Assembly: GCA_002305315.1 (NCBI GenBank)
Contig: DBQQ01000004.1
Span: 32,363-96,362 of the forward strand
Origin: Clostridiales bacterium UBA1390
GTDB lineage: Bacteria; Bacillota; Clostridia; Lachnospirales; Bianqueaceae
Reading direction: 5' to 3'
DNA: 64,000 nucleotides
Shown piece by piece: positions 40,321 to 49,772 of this stretch (position 1 is its first letter; each line of letters starts with the position of its first letter). The notes under the pieces were generated by a model. The model ran no database searches, was not told the origin of the DNA, and worked only from the letters and a program-made list of their open reading frames with translations. A program made the translations under genes and the position numbers.

Positions 40321-41727
40321 TTATCCGACCTGTTCCAGTATCCAGTCCGCCAAATCGCTGATCACTTCTTCTGCTACATGCAATGGCCGCTCGTACTGCT
40401 TGGATACATTCGTGTACGGGCCCTCTACCTCCATCATCATATGATTGACGTTTTCATACAATTTACAAGTCGCATTTTCTTTATTGCTTAGAATCTCCAC
40501 CCATCCGTTATAATCCGGATCGGTTTCTATCTGATAGTCCGCGTCTCCCTGCATGATGAGTACCGGCTTTTCCGAATCTGCCACCATCTGCGGGTAATCA
40601 TAAGCATTCAGATCGATCCAGTAATAGACATATTGGTTGAGCAGAATGTTCGTCCACTCATCCTCTTCCTCGGATCCGTCAAGCTCCCGAATATCCTTGA
40701 TATCCGATTCCAGCATAGGTTCCAGATACTGAACCGTATCATACTCCAGACCATCCATACCGTAGCGGATCGCCTGATCGTAGGCCGCCTCTGACCAGGC
40801 GCGGGAAGGAGACGCCATCATAACATACCCTGCGTAATCCGCTTCCAAGTCAATCCTGGGCGCCACCAGGCCTCCCAGATCATGGGCCACCAGATACACC
40901 TCGTCGGGATTCACCATCTCCTGCTGCCGCAGAAGATCCGTGGCCAACACCGCATCATCTATCGTCTGAAAATCAATGGTCAGTGTAGACACATCGGTGA
41001 TCGTCTGTGCTTCGGGATAGGTATGGCTTCGCTTGTCATATCGCAACACAGCAATGCCTCGCTCCGCCAGGCCGTTCGCGATATCCCGAAACATCTTCGT
41101 CGAGAGCGCTGTTTCATCCCGGTCATTATTGCCAATACCATGCACCAGAACGACCGCTGGCAGGTTGGTCCCCCCCTCGGGATAGGTCAGTGTACCTTCC
41201 AGAGGATAATCCGTTCCTTCTCCAATCACCACGGTTTCTTCCACCAGTCCTTCCGGCAGCGCATATTCCGCCTCCGCCGACTCCGCTGATTCGTAGAAAT
41301 CCAGGTAGACCAACTGATGATCGCTGGTAAAAAGCATATCCGCCGTCATCGTGATATCCTCAAATACATAGTTGACCGTGGCCGCCCCGGCATAACAATA
41401 GTAAAAGATATCTGTATTCTCCGTAGATGTCCATTCCCCATGTTCCTGACGAATAGTCTCCCACTGGTTCCATCCATTTGTGACATCGTCGGCTTCCATC
41501 TCCTCCGGAAGCTGCTCCAACAAGTCATCCAATGTGCCTTCGGATAAAATCTCATTGATCCGCGTGACCGCCGCGGCCACCTCCGCCTGTGTATTCTCAT
41601 CCATCTCGATGACGGTCTGTCCCCCATTATGATACTGCTCTACACAGCCACTGAGGCTCAAAATCAAGCTGACCGCCAGCAGTAGGGCCAGACCCCGTCG
41701 AAGCGTTTTTCTCATCATCACATTCAT
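40321..41727 (-). CDS. Alpha/beta-hydrolase lipoprotein with Asp at the nucleophile position
   Basis: The 468-residue protein has a lipoprotein signal (LRRGLALLLAVSLILSLSGC), a DUF3887-like N-terminal domain (to about residue 150) and a C-terminal alpha/beta-hydrolase fold: LPAVVLVHGIGNNDRDET (oxyanion strand), EVYLVAHDLGGLVAPRI (nucleophile elbow), KPVLIMQGDADYQ (acid) and YENVNHMM (His). Relatives with this order have Ser in the elbow (GHSLGG); here codon 283 is GAT, giving Asp, as in epoxide hydrolases and haloalkane dehalogenases. The substrate is unknown and loss of esterase activity is possible. The ATG at 41727 or 41718 is used, both near GAGGAAAGG. It follows prfB by 16 bp and ends at the terminator above. 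Confidence 0.8.
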   Translation of the reverse strand: MNVMMRKTLRRGLALLLAVSLILSLSGCVEQYHNGGQTVIEMDENTQAEVAAAVTRINEILSEGTLDDLLEQLPEEMEADDVTNGWNQWETIRQEHGEWTSTENTDIFYYCYAGAATVNYVFEDITMTADMLFTSDHQLVYLDFYESAESAEAEYALPEGLVEETVVIGEGTDYPLEGTLTYPEGGTNLPAVVLVHGIGNNDRDETALSTKMFRDIANGLAERGIAVLRYDKRSHTYPEAQTITDVSTLTIDFQTIDDAVLATDLLRQQEMVNPDEVYLVAHDLGGLVAPRIDLEADYAGYVMMASPSRAWSEAAYDQAIRYGMDGLEYDTVQYLEPMLESDIKDIRELDGSEEEDEWTNILLNQYVYYWIDLNAYDYPQMVADSEKPVLIMQGDADYQIETDPDYNGWVEILSNKENATCKLYENVNHMMMEVEGPYTNVSKQYERPLHVAEEVISDLADWILEQVG

Positions 41728-41743
41728 CCTTTCCTCAGAAGAA

Positions 41744-42869
41744 TCATTCCTCCTGCGCGGTTCCCCGTTTGCTTCTCCACATGAGGTAGGCATTCATGAA
41801 TGGAGTCAGGTCTCCATCCATCACACCCTGGATATTGGCAGTCTCTTCTCCCGTACGCAAGTCCTTGACCATGCTGTACGGATGAAACACATACGAACGG
41901 ATCTGGCTGCCCCAGGCAATGTCCTTGACCTCGCCCCGGATATCTGCCATCTTCTCCATCTGTTTCTCCTGTTCTACCTCATACAGCTTTGCCTTCAGCA
42001 TCTGCATGGCCTTGTCCTTATTCTGGAACTGTGACCGTTCATTCTGACACTGTACCACAATGCCGGTGGGCAAATGGGTAATTCGGATCGCAGAACTGGT
42101 CTTATTAACCTTCTGTCCGCCCGCTCCGCTGGACCGATACGTATCGATCCGCAGATCATCCGGATCAATATCCACCTGAATCGAATCATCCAACTCCGGC
42201 ATGACATCGCAGGATGCAAACGACGTATGCCGCCTGCCCGATGCGTCAAACGGAGAGATTCTGACCAGACGATGAATGCCCTTCTCTGATTTCAGATACC
42301 CGAAAGCATTCTCGCCGTTCACCTGAAACGTCACCGATTTGATACCCGCTTCATCGCCTTCCTGGTAATCCAGCACATCGACCTTATAGCCATTCTTCTC
42401 AGCCCACCTGGAATACATACGATACAGCATGGAAGTCCAGTCACAGGCCTCCGTACCACCCGCTCCTGCATGCAGTGTCACAATGGCATTCTTGCTGTCG
42501 AACTCTTCACACAGAAGCGCCTTAAGACGATAGTTTTCATAACTCTGCTTAAAGTCCTGAAGTTCCTTATCCAGCTCTGGAAGCAGACTCTCATCCTCCT
42601 CTTCCGTCGCCATCTCCAACAACGTACACGCATCTTCATAGCTCTGTATTACACGCTCGTAATCCGAGAGTTTATTCTTCAGCGCGCCCGCTTCCTGCAG
42701 AATCTTTTGGCTCTTCTCCGGATCGTTCCAAAAATCCGGTTCCGAAGCCATCAGATCATACTCCGTAATCTTGTTCCGCAATTCAGCGGGGTTAAAGGGA
42801 CTCACCCAATTCTTCAACAGCGCCCTTGTATTTTTCAAGCTCTAATTTGTACTCGTCAAATCCAAGCAA
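41744..42869 (-). CDS. prfB: Peptide chain release factor 2, with programmed +1 frameshift
   Basis: RF2 (374 residues after frameshift) releases peptides at UGA and UAA. The main frame, from about 42793, starts NPAELRNKITEYDLMASEPD and holds the SPF anticodon-like motif (ISPFDASGRRHTSF) and the catalytic GGQ (SSGAGGQKVNKTSSA). A separate 25-codon frame begins at TTG 42869, 8 bases after AGGAAAGGG, reads MLGFDEYKLELEKYKGAVEE then LGESL, and meets a stop; this is the normal N-terminus of RF2. A +1 slip at CTT joins the two frames at 42794. The main-frame ATG at 42838 would omit the family's N-terminal helix. It follows secA by 47 bp and precedes the hydrolase by 16 bp. Confidence 0.95.
42791..42800 (-). 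other. prfB +1 frameshift site (UCC CUU UAA C)
   Basis: On the minus strand codons 24-26 read TCC CTT TAA followed by C. Slippage on CTT skips one T and continues AAC CCC GCT in the RF2 frame. The stop is UAA rather than the usual UGA. A GGTGA segment complementary to the 16S 3' end lies 4-8 bases upstream of CTT, in the place of the stimulatory Shine-Dalgarno-like element. Confidence 0.85.
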
Positions 42870-42916
42870 AGATCTCACCCTTTCCTGTCGTTATTTTTGG
42901 GTTCCCGAGAACCTGT

Positions 42917-45505
42917 TTATACATTGCGGCCGCAACAGTTTTTATACTTCTTTCCGCTGCCGCATGGGCACGGATCATTCCGGCCTACCTTGACGGAGGC
43001 TCGTTTCACCGGCTTCTTCACCTTGCTGGTATCCACTCCACGATTTGTGGAAATATCCTTAGATACCTCTTTACGCTCCATCTCCTGATTCTGCGCCAGG
43101 TGTACATGGAACATCGCCTTCAGTGTATCCTCCTGAATGTTCATGCTCAATTCCTCAAACATGTCATAGGAAACAATCTTATACTCATCCAGTGGATTTT
43201 TCTGCGCGTACGCCTGCAGACCAATGCCTTGCCGCATCTGATCCATGATGTCGATATGCTCTGTCCAGTGATGGTCTACCACCTGCAGCATCAGCACACG
43301 CTCAATCTCACGCACACGTTCTTCCGGAGCCAGCTCTTCCTCCTTGGCCTCATACATCTTCTTCGCAGCCTCGATGATGCGCTCTGTGAGCTCCTCCGCG
43401 CTGATCTTATCCTTCTCGGATTCTGGGATCGTAATCAGCTCCTTGAACGGTACAATACGGCGGATCTCCTCATTGAGGTGCGCCATATTCCAGTCTCCAG
43501 AGAACTTAGAATCCTTCGTCGCATCCTGCACGTAGTAGGTGATCACATCCTCCAGCATCTTCATGATGGTCGGACGCAGATTCTCGCCCTCCAATACCTG
43601 CCGGCGCTGCTCATAGATGATCTCTCGCTGCTCATTCATGACCTGGTCATACTCCAGCAGCCGTTTACGAATGCCAAAGTTGTTCTCTTCCACCCGCTTC
43701 TGCGAGCGTTCAATGGCACCAGACAGCGTTTTATCACTGATGGGCTGTCCCTCCGGCAATCTGAGCCTTTCCAGAATGCCCTTCATGCGCTCTCCGCCGA
43801 AGATCCGCATCAGATCATCTTCCATAGAAATATAGAAACGGGACTCACCCGGATCTCCCTGACGACCAGAACGTCCACGCAGCTGGTTATCAATACGTCT
43901 GGCCTCGTGACGCTCCGTGCCGATGATTTTCAGTCCGCCCAGCTTGGCAACGCCTTCCCCCAGCTTGATATCGGTACCACGCCCAGCCATATTGGTCGCA
44001 ATCGTGACAGCGCCTCTCTGACCAGCCTGTGCTACAATCTCCGCCTCGCGCTCATGGAACTTGGCGTTCAGCACATTATGAGGAATGCCCTCCCGCTTCA
44101 GCATGCCGCTCACCAGCTCTGAGTCCTCGATTGTGATCGTACCGACCAGTACCGGCTGCCCTTTCTCGTGGGACGCCTTGATATCTTCAATGGCCGCCTT
44201 GTACTTCTCCTTCTTGGTCTTGAAGACCATGTCCGGATGATCCTTACGGATGACAGGTCGATTGGTCGGAATCTCCACGACATCCATCCCATAGATGTCC
44301 TGGAACTCGCCTTCCTCCGTCTTGGCAGTACCTGTCATACCCGCTTTCTTCGCATATTTATTGAAATAGTTCTGGAAGGTGATCGTCGCCAGTGTCTTGC
44401 TCTCTCGCTTGACCTCCACGTCTTCCTTGGCCTCGATGGCCTGATGCAGGCCGTCCGAATAACGGCGCCCCGGCATGAGACGTCCGGTAAACTCATCGAC
44501 GATGACAATCTGACCATCATTGACCACATAGTCCTTATCCTTCGCCATCAGATATCTGGCCTTCAGCGCTGTATTGATATGGTGCAGAATCTCCGCGTTC
44601 TCCGGATCACCCAGATTGTCGATCTTAAAGTACTGTTCCGCCTTGCGAATACCATCCGCGGTCAGCGTACAGGACTTCTCCTTCTCATCGACAATGAAAT
44701 CGCCTTCCTCCTGCACCTCCTCATTCATCATCATGGCCAGCTTTGTCTGCTCTCCGATGATGCGGCCCTTCTTCAGCCGAGAGGCTAAAAGATCCGCCTG
44801 CTTATACAGGTTGGTTGATTTTCCACTGCGTCCGGAGATGATCAGCGGCGTCCGCGCCTCATCGATCAGGACCGAGTCCACCTCATCGATGATTGCGTAA
44901 TGCAGGCCACGCTGTACCATACGATCCTTGTAAACCACCATGTTGTCCCGCAGATAGTCAAATCCGAATTCATTATTCGTTCCATAGGTGATGTCGCACT
45001 GATATGCCTCCCGGCGCGCGTCATTACTCATATCATTCAGAATACACCCAACACTGAGCCCCAGGAAGCGATGTACCTGTCCCATCCACTCCGCGTCACG
45101 GCTTGCCAGATAATAATTGACCGTGACCACATGCACGCCCTTGCCTTCCAGCGCATTCAAATACGCGGGCAAAAGCGCGACCTGCGTCTTACCTTCACCG
45201 GTCTTCATCTCCGCGATACGGCCCTGATGCAGAACGATACCACCCATGAGCTGTACTCGGAAGTGCTTCGTATGCAGAACACGATCGGTCGCCTCCCGCA
45301 CCACTGCATAGGCTTCTGGCAGCAGATCGTCCAACGTCTCCCCATCCGCGAGTCTCTTCTTGAATTCATCCGTCTTGGCTGCCAGTTCGCTGTCGCTCAG
45401 CTTCTGCATATCCTTATCATAACTCTCAATCTCTTGTACAATCGGTTCGATTCTCTTGATCTCCTTGGCACTGGTGTTACCAAAGAGCTTCTCCAACAAA
45501 CCCAT
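42917..45505 (-). CDS. secA: Protein translocase ATPase SecA
   Basis: The 862-residue SecA drives preprotein export through SecYEG. Visible parts: Walker [25 protein letters not shown]-like box [18 protein letters not shown], the preprotein cross-linking region (about 220-370), the second motor domain ([20 protein letters not shown] and [18 protein letters not shown]), and a zinc-binding tail [19 protein letters not shown]. Length and order are normal for Firmicute SecA1. The ATG at 45505 has GTAAGAGGTG upstream and promoter 45590-45618. First gene of secA-prfB-hydrolase. Confidence 0.97.
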   Translation of the reverse strand: MGLLEKLFGNTSAKEIKRIEPIVQEIESYDKDMQKLSDSELAAKTDEFKKRLADGETLDDLLPEAYAVVREATDRVLHTKHFRVQLMGGIVLHQGRIAEMKTGEGKTQVALLPAYLNALEGKGVHVVTVNYYLASRDAEWMGQVHRFLGLSVGCILNDMSNDARREAYQCDITYGTNNEFGFDYLRDNMVVYKDRMVQRGLHYAIIDEVDSVLIDEARTPLIISGRSGKSTNLYKQADLLASRLKKGRIIGEQTKLAMMMNEEVQEEGDFIVDEKEKSCTLTADGIRKAEQYFKIDNLGDPENAEILHHINTALKARYLMAKDKDYVVNDGQIVIVDEFTGRLMPGRRYSDGLHQAIEAKEDVEVKRESKTLATITFQNYFNKYAKKAGMTGTAKTEEGEFQDIYGMDVVEIPTNRPVIRKDHPDMVFKTKKEKYKAAIEDIKASHEKGQPVLVGTITIEDSELVSGMLKREGIPHNVLNAKFHEREAEIVAQAGQRGAVTIATNMAGRGTDIKLGEGVAKLGGLKIIGTERHEARRIDNQLRGRSGRQGDPGESRFYISMEDDLMRIFGGERMKGILERLRLPEGQPISDKTLSGAIERSQKRVEENNFGIRKRLLEYDQVMNEQREIIYEQRRQVLEGENLRPTIMKMLEDVITYYVQDATKDSKFSGDWNMAHLNEEIRRIVPFKELITIPESEKDKISAEELTERIIEAAKKMYEAKEEELAPEERVREIERVLMLQVVDHHWTEHIDIMDQMRQGIGLQAYAQKNPLDEYKIVSYDMFEELSMNIQEDTLKAMFHVHLAQNQEMERKEVSKDISTNRGVDTSKVKKPVKRASVKVGRNDPCPCGSGKKYKNCCGRNV

Positions 45506-45589
45506 GTCTTCACCTCTTACTTTCTATCTATCTTCTGCGCTTTTCGCGCCATTTATCCTGAATAAAAGCGGCACTCGGCCATCCTAAGT

Positions 45590-45618
45590 ATTGTAACACT
45601 ATTTGGGGCCGCACGCAA
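45590..45618 (-). promoter_or_regulatory. Sigma-A promoter of secA
   Basis: TTGCGT (45613-45618), 17-bp spacer, TACAAT (45590-45595) on the minus strand, about 85 bases before secA. Confidence 0.7.
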
Positions 45619-45715
45619 CCCTCTATTTGTAAACAATTGTCCCGGCGCTGTCCACATCTTCTTTTCTTGATCCCGCCAATACGGATTGGTATACATCACA
45701 GGCATCCGTCACTTA

Positions 45716-46969
45716 TCATTCCTCTGTTACCTCCGCATAATCGTATTCCAGCAGATCCTCCATCTGACAGCCCAGTACCTTGGATAAGGCGGTCAGCGTG
45801 CCACCGACGGCTCTGTTGATGTCCATTGCTCGGTTATCATACTCCAGAAGGGTTCTGAGATTTACCCCCGACCTTTCTGCCAGTCCCCCTGCGCTCATAA
45901 GAATGCCCATCTCATCTTTTCCTATGGGCATGGCATAATGTGTTATGCTGCCATTCCCCACTAAAGCGTGGTCTTCCGCATACACCCAGTACCGATCATA
46001 CCTCTCTTCTGGATCCGCCGTATAACAGCTAGTAATCAGATATCCATCCACCATATACGCCCCAAGAGCTCCCGGTTCTAGCGCTATCTCTTCTCCATTA
46101 TGCATGGTACGCGCTGCAGGATCAAACTGAGAATACCGTACAATCCCTCCCTCTGTGGAAAGAAAATCCAAACGTAAATCTAAAAAATAAATCTCATGAT
46201 CCCGGATCTGTATGTTGTTTGCCGACCATGATTCCTCTGTACTCCAAATCTGCTCTATTTGCTGTTCAGAAACGTCATACGCGTATAGATTCCGCATACA
46301 CTTTTCCGCTTTTCCATACATCCCTTGTGGGACATCTACGAGGATATACATTTGATTTCCATCGAATCGACAGAAATACATCGGCAGATACTCAAAATAT
46401 TCTTTGTAAATACACTTTTCTGTTGTCTCCGCTTGTCCCAATTCGTATCGCATGACTTCTACTGTATACGCATTGGCCCCGTCAGACATCTCCGTCCCGA
46501 TTCTACTCGTATACACATAGCCGCGATGAATATAAAAGCGAGGATTTAGTCCATCCATATTGCCAAGCTGCTGTACTTGTTCTCGATGGCTTCCATCCAA
46601 GTCTGCACAATAGAGCACAGAACCGCTCAGCCAATAGAGCTTTTGATCATATATTTGTATTCCAAAAGTGAGCGGATCCACAAACGCATTACAACTTTTA
46701 TCTTCATGGCTGCATTCCGCTTTTCCACACAACTTATCCCATTGTCCCCCAGCGGCATCATAATATAGAATCCACTGCCCGATTATATCATAATACGTGG
46801 ATTCATCCCGACAAAACGTGCCTTCTGCATTCACATATTCTGGCGACACATCATAGTCTATTAAGTAGTCTTCCGTCTGAAATCGCGAATCATGGACCGG
46901 AGCCCTCTGCCCACAGGATGAACACAGGAAAACCACACACAGGCATATGAAAACAAGTGATCGGTACAA
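45716..46969 (-). CDS. Lipoprotein (paralogue 2 of 3) fused to an XRE helix-turn-helix remnant
   Basis: Residues 1 to about 357 are a paralogue of the lipoproteins at 1822 and 47086: signal peptide (SLVFICLCVVFLCSSC), the motif C-x4-C-x-H-x4-C in KLCGKAECSHEDKSCNAF, and KLYWLSGSVLYCADLDG propeller-type strands. From residue 358 (DNA 45898 downward) the sequence becomes an XRE HTH: AERSGVNLRTLLEYDNRAMD, INRAVGGTLTALSKVLGC, QMEDLLE. The first HTH helix is shortened. The paralogues carry about 30 different residues here. An extracytoplasmic anchor with a DNA-binding tail makes no functional sense, so this is probably a recombination fusion. The start is TTG 46969, after GGAGGG. The propeller half may still work. 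Confidence 0.75.
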   Translation of the reverse strand: MYRSLVFICLCVVFLCSSCGQRAPVHDSRFQTEDYLIDYDVSPEYVNAEGTFCRDESTYYDIIGQWILYYDAAGGQWDKLCGKAECSHEDKSCNAFVDPLTFGIQIYDQKLYWLSGSVLYCADLDGSHREQVQQLGNMDGLNPRFYIHRGYVYTSRIGTEMSDGANAYTVEVMRYELGQAETTEKCIYKEYFEYLPMYFCRFDGNQMYILVDVPQGMYGKAEKCMRNLYAYDVSEQQIEQIWSTEESWSANNIQIRDHEIYFLDLRLDFLSTEGGIVRYSQFDPAARTMHNGEEIALEPGALGAYMVDGYLITSCYTADPEERYDRYWVYAEDHALVGNGSITHYAMPIGKDEMGILMSAGGLAERSGVNLRTLLEYDNRAMDINRAVGGTLTALSKVLGCQMEDLLEYDYAEVTEE

Positions 46970-47085
46970 TACGCTCCCTCCTCCGTTATTTTATTCCCAT
47001 ATAAATACTTCTTAAGGGCCGCTGCACACATTATTTTGTACAACAGCCCCTAAAGTAGTTTGCGATTCGCCTCCGTATGCCGTCT

Positions 47086-48276
47086 CTATACTGTAAATAC
47101 ATGTTCCATCAGCTTCTGCGGCGCATTCAAATTAGTCCAAGAGATTTGATACAATGCAACTCCTTCGCCGCCTCCTCGATTTGTGTCCACCAAAACCCCT
47201 CTCTCATCCGCACCTACAACTGTCGGATGCCCCACTAATGCCCCCTCTCCCAGCCGGTCCCAGTCTTCGTCATATATACGATACAATACCGTTTCTCCGG
47301 TTTCCGTCAACGTGCTGCGAAATGCAATATAATGTTCATACACCCAATATACAACCGTATATCCAGGCTCCATGATGTGTGATTCATGTTGTTCCATTTC
47401 TTGTGTATCACAATGGTAACTCGAGCGCCAGACCCGCCAGGTATCTTCAGTATTCGCGTATACATACGCCCCATCCGTATTATAATTCATAAACTCCAGG
47501 CCGTCTTCTGTCACACAAATACTGCGCGTTCTACTATAATCCACCGTTGACCAGACTGTTTTCAGCTCTTTACTCACGATATCATACATATATAAGCTTC
47601 GATTATACTGCATATGGCCTATATCCAGATTCATCAGTTCATCTATCATGATATATAATTGATTCCGATAAAACCGACATCGATACCCCGTTGTATACGT
47701 ATATGACTGTGTAAACACCTCTTCTGCCGGCACACTCAAATCATCTAAATCATACCTCATGATTCTGACTGTACTACTGTTTGCTCCAGACTCTGCTTCT
47801 GCTGTTATTATACACGTATATAGAGATCCGCGATGCAGATACATTCTCGGATTAAGGCCACTCATGCCGTCCACAACACCACAACTCTCTCTGTTATTAC
47901 CATCCAAATCCATACGATTCAAAACGCCGCTAATCCAGTAAAGTTTCCCATTATACACCTGAATGCCCGGTACAGTAATACCCAGATACGCATTACATTC
48001 TACTGTATCATGACTGCACTCTACCTTACCGCAAACCTTTCCACCTTGCTCTGATTGTGTATCGTAATAATACACCCATCCGCCCAGGTTCATATAGTAA
48101 ACCGAATGATATTTGAAGAAGCATCCCTCTGCGTTCTCATATCCAATTTGTACATCGTAGTCTTCCAAATACGATGCCGAACGCATCAAATCCATTGCGG
48201 GATTTCTCTTCGCACTCTGACATCCAACCAGCAGCAACAGGCACAAGAATCCTCCTACGATTTTTTTCATCCGCAT
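47086..48276 (-). CDS. Lipoprotein with Cys-His motif, beta-propeller-like (paralogue 3 of 3)
   Basis: The 396-residue protein has the clearest lipobox of the three paralogues (FLCLLLLVGCQS) and the shared motif C-x4-C-x-H-x4-C in KVCGKVECSHDTVECNAY. Further shared blocks are GLNPRMYLHRGSLYTCI, TVRIMRYDLDD, RCRFYRNQLYIMID and the repeated WVYYYD/KLYWISG strands. It should be a surface-anchored propeller-like protein of unknown ligand. The start ATG 48276 follows GGGAGAAG. An imperfect hairpin (about 47011-47056) between it and the next paralogue may end transcription. It lies 116 bp upstream of paralogue 2 and could be its duplication source. Confidence 0.8.
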   Translation of the reverse strand: MRMKKIVGGFLCLLLLVGCQSAKRNPAMDLMRSASYLEDYDVQIGYENAEGCFFKYHSVYYMNLGGWVYYYDTQSEQGGKVCGKVECSHDTVECNAYLGITVPGIQVYNGKLYWISGVLNRMDLDGNNRESCGVVDGMSGLNPRMYLHRGSLYTCIITAEAESGANSSTVRIMRYDLDDLSVPAEEVFTQSYTYTTGYRCRFYRNQLYIMIDELMNLDIGHMQYNRSLYMYDIVSKELKTVWSTVDYSRTRSICVTEDGLEFMNYNTDGAYVYANTEDTWRVWRSSYHCDTQEMEQHESHIMEPGYTVVYWVYEHYIAFRSTLTETGETVLYRIYDEDWDRLGEGALVGHPTVVGADERGVLVDTNRGGGEGVALYQISWTNLNAPQKLMEHVFTV

Positions 48277-48394
48277 AATCTTCTTCTCCCACCGCCGTAG
48301 AATTTATAGGTCAAATACTATCTCTTTTCCTGTAACGATGCTACCGTGGTAGTGCCTACTACATAATTACAATTTCCGGATACATATAGCCACC

Positions 48395-48934
48395 TCAAGT
48401 CAATCCTACGAGCGCGGGCCACTCATCCGCAAATTCATCGAGAAACTGGGGAATATCCTCTGCTTCTGCCACTGGAGCGACCAACAGGCGTTCTCTGCCC
48501 TCTTCTAACGGCTCCGCCATGAGCATCATGAGGGAGCTCATCATGCCCTTGGTATAGATCCCGCCCAGGTTCCGCCACCCCATCACATCCGACCCCGGCA
48601 AGTTGCTATAGTTCCCTTCGAAATCATTCTCGTAGGTTACGATCCCTACCCAGTCGTCCCACAGGGTCAGATCCCTCATTTTTACATCCGGGTCCTGCGT
48701 GATTTCAAATTCCTCCACATTGCCGCCAGTGATTTCGATGTTTCCGCTATAGACATCGTCCCGAAAGGGAGAAAACCAGTAGATTCCTCTCATCTCCACC
48801 GTCGCTTTCCGCGCCTTCTCTTCTTCTCCCACGTCAAATACGTAGCCCTCTAACGTCTTGATCACCGGAATGGGCAGCGGCAGAACACAGACTGCCAGCA
48901 CCACGATGATGAAAATGATGATCTTTTTTCTCAT
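48395..48934 (-). CDS. Small membrane-anchored protein, tandem copy 2
   Basis: The 179-residue protein has one N-terminal membrane span (IIIFIIVVLAVCVLPLPIPV) and an exported domain. It shares with its upstream neighbour at 48950 the segments IPVxKTLEGxxxxxGEE, ATVxxxGIYWxxxxRDDxYSG and xIxGGxxxEF, and ends in an acidic AEDIPQFLDEFADEW stretch, so the two arose by tandem duplication. No family is recognised. Only 15 bp separate the genes, with GAGGG before this start, so they are co-transcribed. A signal-anchor topology with the domain outside is inferred from the Lys-Lys start. Confidence 0.7.
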   Translation of the reverse strand: MRKKIIIFIIVVLAVCVLPLPIPVIKTLEGYVFDVGEEEKARKATVEMRGIYWFSPFRDDVYSGNIEITGGNVEEFEITQDPDVKMRDLTLWDDWVGIVTYENDFEGNYSNLPGSDVMGWRNLGGIYTKGMMSSLMMLMAEPLEEGRERLLVAPVAEAEDIPQFLDEFADEWPALVGLT

Positions 48935-48949
48935 AATATGGCCCTCTTC

Positions 48950-49432
48950 TTACGCCCACTGGCTCGCAAACTCTTCTATCTCGCTGCTTTCCGTAAGCGG
49001 CGCAACCAGATAGCGTGGTGAATCCCCTTCCTCCACCGGAAGGCTTAGACGGATCCTATCCATACAGCCGCTAACATTTAGGAACCCCAGTGAATGTGTC
49101 CCATAGCCGGGATAGATGTCCGGATTCGAATAGTTGACAAAGCCGCCGCCATCATAGGAGAAGCGGATTGTCTCCAGCTCGGAGTTCGTACGACGCGTCA
49201 ACCCAAATTCCGTGAAGCCTCCCCCGCTGATTTCCATATCCCCACTGTAAGCGTCATCCCGCAACAGATATAGCCAATAGATGCCATGTAAGTCCACCGT
49301 CGCCTGCCCGGCCGCCTGTTCCTCGCCTTCCCTGTACGTAAAACCTTCCAAGGTTTTATTCACAGGAATCGGAATCGGCACAAAATAGATCACAAGTAGG
49401 ATCACCAGGACGATTACGGCCTTCTTTTTCAT
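48950..49432 (-). CDS. Small membrane-anchored protein, tandem copy 1
   Basis: The 160-residue product begins MKKKAVIVLVILLVIYFVPI, a single signal-anchor helix, followed by PIPVNKTLEGFTYREGEEQA, the LHGIYWLYLLRDDAYSG segment and a SGGGFTEFGL segment, all shared with the gene at 48395. The C-terminus (LVAPLTESSEIEEFASQWA) also matches the end of the copy (LLVAPVAEAEDIPQFLDEFA). Function unknown. ATG 49432 follows a GGGGGGG tract by 3-5 bases; the frame is open to 49540, without a ribosome binding site there. Confidence 0.7.
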   Translation of the reverse strand: MKKKAVIVLVILLVIYFVPIPIPVNKTLEGFTYREGEEQAAGQATVDLHGIYWLYLLRDDAYSGDMEISGGGFTEFGLTRRTNSELETIRFSYDGGGFVNYSNPDIYPGYGTHSLGFLNVSGCMDRIRLSLPVEEGDSPRYLVAPLTESSEIEEFASQWA

Positions 49433-49561
49433 AGCCCCCCCAATCCTTAGTATATAATAAAATACCACCCACGGTTCCGCATCGGCCATCGATCCTTTTC
49501 CGCCGGACTCTCCGGCCTGCTGCGCATTATATCGGCTCATTCTCTCTGGAATGGCTGCGCG

Positions 49562-49708
49562 CTATACTCTCTTCATCGATGTACCCCATGCGGATCCCGC
49601 CGGTGGTAGTATGAATAATGTCATGACTTTTTGAAGTTCTGGTTCGTCTTCCCAGTCACATACCCCCTTTCTAACGGTGCGAGAATGCTGCTCTTCCTCT
49701 ACACGCAT
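49562..49708 (-). CDS. Candidate 48-residue protein downstream of hpf
   Basis: An ATG at 49708 lies 8 bases after a strong AAAGGAG and opens 48 codons: a charged first half (MRVEEEQHSRTVRKGVCDWE) and a hydrophobic patch (VMTLFILPPAGSAWG). A second in-frame ATG lies two codons earlier. The gene sits 64 bp after hpf on the same strand. The ribosome binding site is as good as those of neighbouring genes, which is the main support; no homologue is recognised. Confidence 0.4.
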   Translation of the reverse strand: MRVEEEQHSRTVRKGVCDWEDEPELQKVMTLFILPPAGSAWGTSMKRV

Positions 49709-49772
49709 GGGCATCACTCCTTTCTGTCCTGAAATATCTATATCAATTGAGTCCATGGTCCGCAGCGAATGG

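Noticed and set aside
42470..44122. Long open frame antisense to prfB and secA
   Set aside because: Same reason: a mirror of conserved genes on the other strand.
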